Below the pieces are notes generated by a model. That model had not been told where the DNA came from. It saw nothing but the letters and a program-made list of their open reading frames with translations, and did not search any database. 64,000 nt of DNA from Dryas octopetala (lineage: Eukaryota; Streptophyta; Magnoliopsida; Rosales; Rosaceae). Made by a program: the position numbers and the translations under genes. Position 1 is the first letter of the stretch; each line of letters starts with the position of its first letter. Shown piece by piece: positions 49,399-60,709 of the stretch. The DNA is taken from contig OY992834.1 in NCBI GenBank assembly GCA_963921425.1, forward strand, positions 9,407,271 to 9,471,270, in the 5' to 3' direction.

Positions 49399-50557
49399 TG
49401 ATGGGTGTCTAATGTCTCTGTTTTTAATCTTATTTTTAATTGGTTTTTGTAAGGTTTTTGGGTTAAATAAGGACTTATTGCTTTGTTTTTCATTCTTTCA
49501 GTTTGCTGGGACCACCGTAGGAGTTTTTGAATGGATATTTGCTGACAAGGCTAGGTGATTTTCCTAATGAAAGAAGGACTCCAAGTCAGCCCCTATTTCC
49601 TAGGTGTGCCGCAACCTAGTCCAAGGAGGAGGAGATGACTTGCGGAAAACGGGACAATATATAAGAGGGCAGAGGCGTGGTTAAAAGGGGTTCTTGACGA
49701 GGGCGTGAAGGCGGCTTGGACTGAAGACGTTGGCTGAAGGAAGGACGCCACTTTGGAGAAGAGCAGTAGGAGTTTGGGTGGTTTTTGCCATGACTTTTAT
49801 TGGTTTTTCTTGATGGATTTGTGTAACTAAATACATTGCTAGGGCAGGATGAAGCCCTAAGATGATAATCTAGTTCTATTGTTATTTTATCTTTGGTTGT
49901 TTTCTTGATAGTGGGATTCTTATTCACCGATTCATACTCGAATAATTACATGGATGTTTGATCACCATCTGGGTTGTTAATTGAGTTATTTGATGCAAAC
50001 TTATGTAGATACCATACAGGGTTTGGGTTTAGCTTCATGTGGATAAGGTCTGTATATGCTTTGGGTAAATACCATACTCTTGGGATGTGCATGGCTAGTT
50101 AATAAATTCTTTGAACTCAAAAGACTCTTTTGCATGACATATTTGTTCTAAATACCATAGGCGAGTTGCATGTGAAAGTAATAGACTTGTTCTAAATACC
50201 ATAGGCAAGTCGTGTCCAAAAGGATAGCCGACACTATTAATTAAGTGAACTGAAGATAAGGTGACTAGAAGTTAGATAGGATTTTTAGTGGTGGATTCTC
50301 TGCTCTAGCATTTTATTCAATTGATTGTTAACATAATTTTGTTATCTTGTTGCTTCGCCTTTATTTCAATTAAATATTGTCTTATTTATTTATTGTGAAT
50401 TTCAATATCTTAGTTTTAATGAGTTGATTAACCAATCCTTGTGGTTCGACCTCGTACTTGCGTAATTCTATTCTACTACGGACTTGTGCACTTGCGAGTA
50501 ATTTAATTTGGGGTTTTTATTTGTCTCTTCTTTTAGGCATCTCAAAAATACCTATCA
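49399..50557 (+). repeat. 3' LTR
   Basis: 1159 bp, the same length as the 5' LTR and with no difference noticed on reading both through. Followed at once by the target duplication ATGAT. Confidence 0.95.
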
Positions 50558-50562
50558 ATGAT

Positions 50563-51816
50563 CTATCAATGAAGATGATTCTTGCAAACGGTTCGGATCG
50601 ACACAAAACGACTCGTGTGGACTCCAATAGGGTATATCTCAACATAAATAAGTTGAGGTATATCTCAATAGAAGGAGCCTGATATATATATACACACACA
50701 TGTTGTATATGTAGGCCCATCATCTAGTAAACTCATCATTAAGCTTACAAAATCATGTTTTCCAATTAGTATGGACCAACCGAAATGTTGATCAGATACA
50801 AAGAAATAGTTCATTTATATTACAAACACTAGATGATATACAACTAGATCTAACGATTCATAAATTTATATTCTAATATGAAAAAGTGAAATTATTGAAA
50901 TACAAAAGTTAAGAATGTGTTTATAAGCCTATGTGTCCAACTCATAGACTTATCTGTAAAAAAAAAAAAAAAAAATCATTAGGCCAGAGCATTTGGTCAT
51001 TAATTCTCTTTTTGTTATTGGTTTAGTTTACTTTCTTATGATGTGGGTCATGATCTGCTCGTGAGCCACAAATTCATGGGTCATATTCATCAAATTAATT
51101 TCTCATCAAAATAAAAAAGAACATGGGGATCTCATTTGCATGTTTGTGAATTTAATAAATGAAATATTAGTTGCCTGGTCGGGTGTTAGATTGGAAGGCA
51201 TGTGTGAAACTTATATTTTAAGCCCATGAAAAACTAAACTCACTTCTTAACTAACTTTGTATTATTGGGGAAAATTCAGCTTAATGTTGTACAGACGTGC
51301 CTCCCATTTTGTCAGTGCTTTGGATAGGTGATAAGGTTGACAATTGACATACATTAATAATTATTATTTAGGGTTGTCTTTGATAATTATATTTATGGTC
51401 AAACGTTTTCCTTTTCTTTGATAATATAAATGCATGAACCTCACCAACTCCATGTTACAATGGCATTTAAGTCTTGTACTCTTGCTGCTCTCATTGTCAC
51501 CTAATGGTCATGTTTTTTGTTGGACAACCGGACATGTTATTTTTGTCAAACTCTTAATAAGAATCACTTACTGATCCGTTATAATAACTTATAAACCAAG
51601 TAATAAAGTACTAATTACTCTCATACCCATAATAGACCTCATTTTAAATTAGACTATCTTCTTCTCCCTTTCTTGAATCAATGGGGTACATAGACACAGG
51701 TTAGGGAAGTTAAAATGTGCCAAGAAATAGAAATTAATTTCCATATTATTGATTCCACTAATACATAGTTCACCTTATTGTATTATAGTCATGACTAAGA
51801 CCCTGTGATTGCCTAG
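50563..51816. other. Spacer between the retrotransposon and the C2 gene
   Basis: AT-rich DNA with a run of A near 50960 and no gene that I can support. The C2 gene's 3' UTR must occupy the right-hand end. Confidence 0.5.
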
Positions 51817-53138
51817 CTAATTATGTTTCTGCTTATTTTTAGAATCTGTTCTATGACAGAACAAAAACCTAAACCACAAAATAATTCTCCATAAGTTGGT
51901 AATGCAACTACAGGTTGATTCTCTTGGTTTAAAACTGCCCTCTGTGTTGTATTCCCTTGTCTCTATCACATGCTCTTCTTTCTGCATGGCACAATGAACA
52001 TGCTAGTTAGTATTGTAATCTACTTCTTTTTAGAAATGTATTCTAAATCAGTACCGTTGATTAAGTAGAATTTTGTCTGAATGTAGATTCACAATCTAAC
52101 AACATAACTTACCGGATGTTTGGTAAGAGAATATTAACAGTTAAGCATACTTACATTTGCAGTAAATTGGAATCCGATCTTTATCTCTCCTTTATAGGTG
52201 TCATCTTCTAGCACTACATTGTATGGAGCTGGTTTTACCTCAATGACTCCTCTGTCCTTTCCCTCAGCAATTATTCCACCAAGATAAATTCTTCATAGCA
52301 GAACCAAAAACATTCTTAATTTTAAAGAAAAGCTTATTATTAGAGTAGTATGAGATTTATGAATACCATTCATACAATTTGGGGAAGTTCACAGTTTATA
52401 AAGATTGCAAATTTTATTTCCCTATATATGTGAACTTTCCATTCTATCAAACTGTATAAATCTAAAATTAAGAAGAAGAAGAAGAATAAGGATTAATTAA
52501 GTCATTAATTATTACATGGTTTGACCAACAAACCCAGAATCTGTGAAGAGTTCTGTGTCCATAATTCTGAATTTGAGATGGGTCATGTTCTTCCAATGAG
52601 ACAATGGGAATTCAAATGTGAATTTTTCATTCCAGCAAACTTTTTCGTCTTCATCTGCATCACACAACCCATTTAATCATCTAATAGGATAATTAAGTAC
52701 CTAAGGATGTTACATAATGTAGCATTAATTGGGTGCCCAGAGAAACAAAAAACCTGATGATATTTTGCTTGTATATACTTGATCCCCACACTCTATGATC
52801 ACATAGTAGGCTGGTGTACCTATATATAACAGTAATTCAGTGCAATATGCCTAATCAGCTCCAATTAGTTTAAGAAACTAATCAAAGGAAAAGGGGGAGA
52901 AATCAGAGAAAAAAAGAGATCTCTATTCTTTAGTGGCAAAGATTTTTTGGGTATAGTGGACATATTATGTTACATTATAATAAAAATGAGTGAAATTTAC
53001 TGTTGTGTGATGAGTTTCACGTAGATTTTATTAGAATGTGACATAACTAGTGTTACTAGGAGTAGCCTTACCAAGAAGATTTGTGTGTCCAATGCCTTCA
53101 GCATCAACAAGAATTACTTCAAGGGTTCCTCCTGTCAT
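51817..53138 (-). CDS. C2-domain protein resembling 16-kDa phloem / elicitor-responsive proteins, with a hydrophobic tail
   Basis: Five exons on the minus strand: 53138-53072, 52819-52754, 52654-52516, 52290-52155, 51981-51817. Phases agree and give 190 residues. The start MTGGTLEVILVDAEGIG is typical of the family; an in-frame ATG eight codons upstream is possible. One C2 domain fills residues 1-135 (YYVIIECGDQVYTSKI, FTFEFPLSH, DTELFTDSGFVGQ, TYKGEIKIGFQFT). Family members bind phospholipids, some with calcium. Here the usual DPY after strand 2 reads TPAYY and the late acidic loop is thin, so calcium binding is probably weak. The last exon adds a Trp/Phe-rich stretch (NLWRIILWFRFLFC), which could dip into a membrane. 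If the strong donor at AAT|gtaagt is not used, translation stops after SMLNC, giving a tail-less form. Confidence 0.82.
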
Positions 53139-54273
53139 TATCGATGCATGTGTGTCCATGCGAATTAGAAAGGGTCTATATATCATGCTATAATTAATGG
53201 GCAAATGAGGCAGTTCCAAAAGTTAATTTAATTATAACGACAACCAATTCACTAATTAGGTATACGTTTTAAGACGTTCTTACTTCTTAGAGGGTTTTCT
53301 GTATTGAATGAGTCAATTATAGACGTTTCATGTCAGGACTTTAAGAAATTGATCACACATTAAAACGGCATGTCGTTCTAAGGCCGTACAATATGTCACT
53401 GCTCATTTGTAAGGCCGGCCCGTCAAAAATAGGTCCATTCCCTCCTGAGCCGTACAATATGTGCTCGAGTTGGGCTCATTACAGGCTTCAGCCAAACACG
53501 GCCCAAGACCTTTTTTTTTTTTTTCAAATGCTGCAGCTTAATTTTAAAATGATTATTATATTTGTACTTTATTACGGTTTTACCCCTTAGATAATTTTGA
53601 TGTTTTTTTTTTTCCTATAGGCAATGACCATATTCTAAGAGGCTTAATGAAATGCAAAAATAATTGAGTGTAGAGTTTCCTATGAAAAGGATGAGGAAAA
53701 ATTTATGATAATAATGGATCTACAAAATGGATGTAGAGGACACTTTATTAAAATGTCATACACGAGGCATTGAAAGTATCATGTATGATGATTATGATGA
53801 ATGGTGGAACATGGATTATCATCTGGCCTTCATAAAGTGGTCAATGCAATCCATACATATAGTCACATTAATATCAATTTGGACACTTCTAGGGCCAAGT
53901 CACATTAATATTAATTTGGACACTTCTAGGGCCAACTAAAATTAAGTGTTACATTTCAAAGTTTAGGAACAAAAATTAAATATGAAGCAAAATTTATGGG
54001 GGCATTGGTGAAATTTACTCAACAATATTAGAAGTATTTCATTAATTAAGGAATAGAGAAGTAGCTTTTGCATCCTTGTGTGGCTTCGAAGGAAGGAATT
54101 TTATTAGACTCGGACACTTCTTCAGTTTAATAATTATGAGCACAAAATCCACAGCATTGTGGACTAATGGATTTGCATATTTAGTGTAAATGGTGTTGTT
54201 CAAGGTCTCACATTGAAGACTCCTTTGACAATGAAATGGGAATGATGCCAGAATTTACTAAATGCCAACAAGC
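53139..54273. other. Upstream spacer of the C2 gene
   Basis: Probable promoter region of the minus-strand C2 gene, then AT-rich spacer with one 37-bp tandem duplication (53862-53935). No gene seen. Confidence 0.5.
53862..53935 (+). repeat. 37-bp tandem duplication
   Basis: GTCACATTAATATCAATTTG... ending CTTCTAGGGCCAA occurs twice back to back with one mismatch (ATATC versus ATATT). Confidence 0.85.
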
Positions 54274-54305
54274 ACCAAGAAGATTTGTGTGGCCAATGCC
54301 TTCAG
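54274..54305 (-). pseudogene. Fragment of C2-gene exon 1 and its splice donor
   Basis: Thirty-one of 32 bases match 53070-53101, the end of exon 1 of the C2 gene including the donor dinucleotide. The copied piece would encode EGIGHTNLL. Because intron bases are included, it arose by DNA copying, not from mRNA. It ends exactly where the adjacent inverted-repeat element begins. Confidence 0.65.
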
Positions 54306-56171
54306 AATTTGCTCACCACCATTTTTTGCTCACCACTATCGCCACCTTATTAGTTGTTTAACATGTGTCATTTAGAATAATAATGATAACCATAGTTAAC
54401 TTTTTTAAAATTCTCACATTCTTTAGCATTTATGATATAGATAAAAGCTATTTAACAATAAAATAATAAATCATCTTTCAAGTTTATCCTTATTTCTCTC
54501 ACTATTATTCTCACCTGTAGCCTTTTCATATTCTTTTCATTTCAATGTCTTTTTCATTTTTTTTTCTCTCAGCAATACAATGAATCAGTTTTCGTCACTC
54601 TTTCTGACCTTCAAACAAAAAAAAGTTAAAAGATAAGAACTTTACCTTCTTGGTTTGTTGAATTCAAATACTGCAGTTGGACTTTATACATGAAAAGCCA
54701 CTAACAACTAAATAAACACAATATACTGAAGTTCATTCCAATTGCAAACAAAAATTATATATTCAATATTTTTGAAAAAAATTTACAACTACAGACATGC
54801 ATGCCCACCAATATATCAAAGAAAATTCATTGGCTTCTGAAGGATCATAAACTCGATTAACCAACAAACTATAAAATTTTTTACATACTTGAGGTTCAAA
54901 TGGTTCTTAAATAAAACCCATCAAATCAAAATTATAAAATATTATCCTGTATCCTAACATTAGACACCCAAAATCATCTCCAAATACGAATTAGAACTTC
55001 ATTTCTCTTCAAATGCTGCAATTCACATCTTGGCCTAAGATATCAATGGATTTGAAAAATTTGGCTGACGTACTGATCCATGAGCTTGAGGTCTTGGTGG
55101 ATTGCTTACCTATCAAATTTGTGATCATATTTTATTAACTAGTTAATCAAATACATAAAGCAACAGTTAATCAAATAATAATATATTTGCAAGCAAACTG
55201 CAACAAAAATATAAGTTTAAAAAGATGACAAACCTGAGGACACATATATAAATGAGAATCACATGACATTGGTTGCATAACTTGGTAACCAAGTGATTGA
55301 TTAAGAGTGCCTTGAACACCAGGAGCTGTTGGAAATGGTGTATTCAATTGATATTGATTTGCTACTCCAATTGATCCCTACAAAATTCATCTTCTTGATC
55401 TTCCATGAAGATGATAGTAGCTAATCCTGTATATGCACACTGAATTTTGTATATATAATAAGATGCTATGAATTCATAAAATGATATGAATTTTGTATAT
55501 ATACTTAATTCTTCGACAATAGTACTACTGGGTTCTACTTAATTCCAAGCCATTTATTAGGAAAAAAAATACCAACTACTTTTTGGTTCAACAATGCAGC
55601 AAGATGACAAAAGTGTATGAGTGCTCAGACTAATACATACAAAATCTCCGTGGGCAATGCCTAAATGGATACCCCACTCCACAGGAAATAAGAAACAAAT
55701 TTATATTAAACCAAAATTATGATTTCTGTGGTGGAATGATGACGTTGAAGTTGAACAACCTCACGAAGGAATGTTCGACAATTTAGAATAAAGAAAAGAC
55801 TAATAAAATTAAAAAGTTAAAAAGATAGGAACTTTACCTTCTTGGTTTGTTGAATTCAAATACTGCAGAAAAACATAAGTGGAATTGTGGAAGAAGGGCA
55901 GAAAGAGTGATGAAAATTGATGGGTTGTATTGTTGGGAGAAAAATAAATGAAAAAGACGTTGAAATGAAAAGAATATGAAAAGACTACTGATGTGAGTAA
56001 TGATGAGAGAAATGAGGGTAAACTTGAAAAATAATTTATTATTTTCTTGTTAAATAGCTTTTATCTGTATCATAAATGTATGAGAAAATTTGCTTAAGAA
56101 AGGTTAACCATGATTATCATTATTACTCTAAATGACATATATCAAACATCTAAAAAGGTGGTGAGCAAATT
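54306..56171. mobile_element. Inverted-repeat element (Mutator-like) carrying exon-like sequence
   Basis: Ends AATTTGCTCACCACC and GGTGGTGAGCAAATT are inverted copies, and the arms match inward for about 270 bp with gaps (blocks CATTTAGAATAATAATGATAA, AAAAGCTATTTAACAA, CTTTTCATATTCTTTTCATT). Inside the arms a direct repeat of about 55 bp (54618-54676 and 55813-55867, containing CCTTCTTGGTTTGTTGAATTC) brackets a core with two exon-like segments. No transposase was recognised and no clean target duplication found, so the Mutator label rests on arm length only. Confidence 0.6.
55035..55377 (-). pseudogene. Two exon-like segments, C-terminal end of an unrecognised protein
   Basis: On the minus strand, 55377-55234 is a 144-bp open segment bounded by tttgtag and CTCAG|gttt (48 residues, ANQYQLNTPFPTAPG ... 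SHLYMCPQ). 55109-55035 follows an acceptor (ttgatag) and reads 24 residues to a stop (NPPRPQAHGSVRQPNFSNPL). The phases join. They could be exons captured by the inverted-repeat element or the end of a degenerate element gene. I do not recognise the protein. Confidence 0.4.
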
Positions 56172-57863
56172 TGCTCTCTAAAAAATATTGTATTATAATA
56201 AATGTTAAAAATAGTCCCATCCAAACTTTACAACATTTTGAGTTTTAAGTTTAGTGTTTTCATGTAATTATTTGTCATGTTACATTCTTATTTTAATATA
56301 ATTTTAACAGTATCATTGATCAACAGTGAAATCAAGCATACAAACACTTGTATAGAACACTTAAACGCCTGACAAAAATTATATTGTAGTTAAGTAAGAA
56401 TTAATTTACATTGAGGCATATGCATATTAATTGTTAATTACCTTTAACGGAATTTAGCGCACTGGCTCAATGGATCTATTTAGATGTAAGATTTTATCGC
56501 AAAAGGTCATTAGTAATGTATGCCCAACTTATAAATTGAGACATGTTGAGTTATTTTTCCAATTTGGGATTTACTCCATCACATCCATGGCTTGAGTTGA
56601 GCCACACAGCTCCAACACATAGATCCATAACCATCATCAATATCATTAGAGATGCAAACGACATGAGTAGATCTGTAAATGGATCAGAGTCATATTGAAT
56701 TGACCTAAATTTATATCCGGATTTATTTATAATAGGGTTATTAGATTTGGATCCTATTCAACATGTCAATCTATATCCAATTTGGATTAAAATTCAGTTC
56801 ATTTTTAAGTCTAGATATAGCTGTAGTCCCATTATGCAAAAAAATAAACATAAATGCATAGAAATAAGTAAGCAATATGACCGGGGATTAAAGGTTTCAA
56901 ACCTAGGAACTTCTAGAACCAAATATTTAATACCATATTAAGCAACCTCCAACAAATTAGGAATGAACTAGCAACATATATTAATTAAGCTGATCGACAA
57001 TATATAATGACATCCATTCTTATCAATATATATATATAGGCATGCTTTTGGTGCATAAAGTTTCAATATATTCACAACATATATATATATATATATCTAA
57101 TGCCATGTGTGATGTGTGTCTAGATAATGAGATTAAATATTTGAATTTATTACCCGATGAAACTTGTTTAGAAGATTATTTTAAAGAAATCATTTTTCTT
57201 CAAACATAACCACTAGTTGAAAAATAACCAGGAGGTTTCACATTATATTGTTCTACATGTACTTGCTGGTCAAAAACGTTTTCCAGACGAATTTATATAG
57301 GTTATATATATAGAAGCCATTCATAACATGATACCAGAATATAAGAAGGTCCATAATCCATATGACCTGGATTATACCTACTTACAGCCTGTCTTGGCTC
57401 CATGTAACTGCAAATTAAATTATATAAATTAGCTTCCTTGAATTGACTTATGATTGCTTCACATATTAACCAAAATTAGTTCATACTTTAAATTTAAAGT
57501 ATATATGGTCAAACATATATGGTTGATTTAGTGCATTATGTATAAATTAAGCTCTGATTTTAATTAAAATTGTTTTAATTATGTGATGAACCAACCCAAT
57601 TGCCATTTTCCTATGCTATTATACAATCAATGTCTTAACTTGGGAACACTCACACACTAAATTAACCTTTTTTTATTTGTAGAGGCAAATTAAACATCAT
57701 TTAATGGAAAATTTTATAGTACCGACATATATCGCATACAAATATTTTTTTTTAACTCTTAAATATTGACAGATTTTGATAAAGATTACACGTAAATTTG
57801 TAAACCATTAGATCAGTTTATGTATCATACATTCATACCCTATTCCTACCATAGATGATCTCC
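56172..57863. other. Spacer upstream of the oxygenase gene
   Basis: AT-rich DNA with short TA runs near 57030 and 57080. No gene seen. The right end should hold the oxygenase promoter. Confidence 0.5.
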
Positions 57864-57870
57864 TATTTAA
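57864..57870 (+). promoter_or_regulatory. Possible TATA box of the oxygenase gene
   Basis: TATTTAA about 76 bp before the ATG would place the start of transcription near 57900 and give a short leader. Confidence 0.35.
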
Positions 57871-57945
57871 TAGCCCAACCCATGTGGACAAAGTAAACCT
57901 TTTTACCTATATTCTAGCATTTCTAGACTCTAGACTCTAGAGGCA

Positions 57946-59018
57946 ATGTCAAAATCTCAAACTTCTGTTAAGCTTCCCATGCTAGACATCTCTCAGCCAC
58001 TGCACCCATCTTCTCTATCCTCTCTAGCTGAAGCCTTCAAAACATGGGGATTCTTTCGCATCACCAATCATGGGATCTCCAAAGATCTTTTCAGAAAATT
58101 ACATTCACTTTCAAAACACATTTTCAGCCTCCCTTCTGATGCCAAACTCAAACTTGGTCCTTTCTCTTCCATAAAAACTTATACTCCTCATTTCATAGCC
58201 TCTCCATCCTTTGAAAGCCTCAGAGTTTCTGGCCCAAAGTTCTTTGAGTCTGCTCAGTGTTCTGCAAATGTCCTCTTTGACCAACACAACTCTGAATTCA
58301 GGTATTATATTGCATATGCTTTTGTTTTCTTGCATGAAGTTATATTTTGCTTTGATTATGATCTGTTTCTTTCTAATGTAGTGAGATAGTACAAGAATAT
58401 GGGAGCAAGATGGCAGAGTTATCAAAGAAAATTGTAAAGATTGCTCTGATGAGCTTGGGGGATGGTTTTGAGAAGAAATATTATGAATCTGAATTCCAAA
58501 ACTGCCATGGTTACTTGAGAGTGAATAACTACTCAGCTCCAGAAAGTTTGGAAGATCATCATCATCATCATGAGGTTGAAGGACTTGGAATGCACACTGA
58601 CATGAGCTGTGTAACAATTGTGTACCAAGATGAAACAGGTGGGCTTCAAGTGAGATCAAAGGAGGAGGAGGGTAAGTGGATGGACATAAGCCCATGTGAG
58701 GGGACCTTGGTGGTGAACATTGGGGACATGTTTCAAGCCTGGAGCAATGAGAAATTGAGGTCATCAGAACATAGAGTCATTTTGAAGCAGCCTGTGAACA
58801 GATTCTCTCTGGCCTTCTTTTGGTGTTTTGAGGATGAGAAAGTGATATTGGCACCAGATGATGTGGTAGGAGATGGGAATGTGAGGATTTACAAGCCATT
58901 TGTTTGCTTAGACTATTTGAAATTCAGAGAGAACAATGAGAGAGGGAAGTTTGAAAAAGTTGGGTTTACTGTGAGGGATTTTGCAGGGATTAAACACCAA
59001 ACAAAATGTGACAGCTGA
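57946..59018 (+). CDS. 2-oxoglutarate/Fe(II)-dependent dioxygenase, GA20-oxidase-like
   Basis: Two exons, 57946-58301 and 58382-59018 (intron 80 bp, phases agree), 330 residues from the first ATG. The N-terminal DIOX_N region has LPMLDIS and AFKTWGFFRITNHGI (about residues 10-46). The C-terminal jelly-roll holds the iron ligands H190, D192 (GMHTDM) and H249 (SSEHRV) and the 2-oxoglutarate pair R259/S261 (NRFSLAFF), all intact. The family hydroxylates or oxidises small molecules in the cytosol using 2-oxoglutarate and O2. Overall similarity recalls plant proteins labelled gibberellin 20-oxidase-like, but I see no residue that fixes the substrate, so hormone or secondary-metabolite oxidation are both possible. 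A run of five His (178-182), encoded by a CAT microsatellite, precedes the first ligand. Confidence 0.88.
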
Positions 59019-59717
59019 AAGAAATTGTAAGTCTCTTTTGTTGTAATTAGTGTATGTGAGTCATAGACTTGTTAATCTTACATGTCTTGCTCTGATTAAT
59101 GAATTGAAATGGGTATTGTATCAAATAATAATCTGGCTTTAAAATTGTTATGTTTGTGGCTAAATTTGTATGTACAGTCTGTGGTGCTTGAGGGAGATGC
59201 AGGGGAGAAATGGGTAGGAGTCATTTGAGTTTGGGGAGCTTTGACTTGTGGGTAGTTGATAGGAGAAAAGGTGTACGTACAGTTGGAATCCCAACTTCCA
59301 ACTTATGCATTAATATTATATCCTTGTATTGGTGCTCTTATGACTTATGAGTGAATTGAGGACTAATAATTGCTAATTGTACTATGTTCTTGTTTATCAT
59401 GATTGTCCTAGAGTAGTGATCCTTGGTGCATGTTTATTTTTCTATAGTTTCAATACAATTATCTATTTCATCTTGAAAATTTTTGCTGTTTTATATGTTA
59501 GTTTAATATATTGTTGATCTAATTCTCTTATAATTTAAGTTTGTGTATATAGGTATTTAATATGGCATCAGAACTTTGGTTTTAAAAGGTCTAAGATTTT
59601 AGAATTTTTCGTATATTGTTTATATTTATATGTCTTTTTACATACAAGATAGAATTACACATAAAAAAAATGTTAACTTGATATACATTATTAACCCATT
59701 CTAGAATCATGAAATCT

Positions 59718-60439
59718 AATTCACATTCCTATAACTTCGGGTAGAAGATTAATTGGGGTGTAAGAGATGAAAAGCTGAAAGGTGGTGTTTCTTCTGTCTA
59801 CGACTTCCTGTTTCTTAAAGGATAAATGGAAATATTATTTAATCATGAACACATGAAGATGGTACTTGGCAACTTGTCGCAACTTGTCATTGTTTTGCCA
59901 ATGCATTTCAAATAAAGTAATCCAATTCAAACTTTCAATTTAGCCATGAATTCAATGATGAACTATTGAACCACAAGTATTACATTAAAAATGTCCTCAT
60001 TTTGTCCAATTCTGAGTAGGCCACAAATTTTGTCTTAAGAAACCTAATTATCGATTAATGAAATATCATCAAATTATATGGAAGTCTATAATAAGTGAAT
60101 ACACTTTATGCGTTTATTTTTCTTCATCAGGTATTAGCATACACTTTGGCATTTATTTATCTCATCAGGTAACCTAACATGTAATGAGAGACATAAAATA
60201 TAGAATTTGAGGAATTACCTATGCTATTAAATTATGTGTCATATTATAAATTACTACTTTATTGAAATGACATTCCAACATTGGCTAATTACTAGATAAA
60301 TTACATTGGATGTTCAATTTCTCGATTACATGACAAAGTGACTAGTGATTAGTGAAGCTTATCATATAGTGATAAGGTTAAACGGTATAGAAAAGGAATG
60401 CATGTTAGGAACCATATCAAAAGTGCTCCAATTACCACA
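59718..60439 (+). repeat. Direct duplication, copy A
   Basis: Begins AATTCACATTCCTATAACTT and ends near AAAAGTGCTCC. Shares long blocks with copy B: GCTGAAAGG, TTTCTTCTGT, GGAAATATTATTTAAT, GAACACATGAAGATGG, CATTAAAAATGTCCTCATTT, TGAAATGACATTCCAACATT, GCATGTTAGGAACCATATCA. No coding capacity recognised. Confidence 0.8.
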
Positions 60440-60640
60440 AGTTTGAAAGGATAAGAATAAGATGAATGGTAAATGATTTCGACCTATTGTCTTAGAAAGG
60501 AGAGTTAGGTTGGAAATGATTGCATTAGAATGAGTGCCTCTTGTGGTCCTTGATTTCCACTACCTCCTGTTGACTATCTTTGAGGGCAATTGCAAGACAA
60601 AAGCTGCCCATTGTTTGCATGTAATCTCTCTCCCTGCCAC
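60440..60640. repeat. Dispersed repeat, copy 2 (partner at 3012-3285)
   Basis: Matches the repeat near the left end of the window in the same orientation. It lacks the poly(A) insertion and keeps one copy of GTTGGAAATGATTGC at 60509-60523. Confidence 0.7.
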
Positions 60641-60709
60641 TCTCTCTTTTATATTTTCATGTACAAGCATTCATTTTTATTTGTTTGGTCATGTAAACTT
60701 GCTTCCCTT

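Larger units (their letters stand above)
40826..50557 (+). mobile_element. Complete Ty3/Gypsy LTR retrotransposon, Athila-type
   Basis: A 9732-bp element bounded by two 1159-bp LTRs (40826-41984 and 49399-50557) and the perfect 5-bp target duplication ATGAT (40821-40825 and 50558-50562). Order: LTR, tRNA-Asp primer site, one open gag-protease-RT-RNaseH-integrase frame, about 2 kb of non-coding 3' DNA, polypurine tract, LTR. Enzyme order with integrase last is Ty3/Gypsy. The primer site, the [10 protein letters not shown] protease motif and the gag sequence suggest the Athila lineage. No intact envelope-like frame is present. The LTRs showed no difference by eye, so the insertion is recent and the copy may still be mobile. 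Confidence 0.95.

Noticed and set aside
58111-58764. 217-residue minus-strand open frame
   Set aside because: It is the shadow of the oxygenase exons, which have intact active-site residues and clean splicing on the plus strand.
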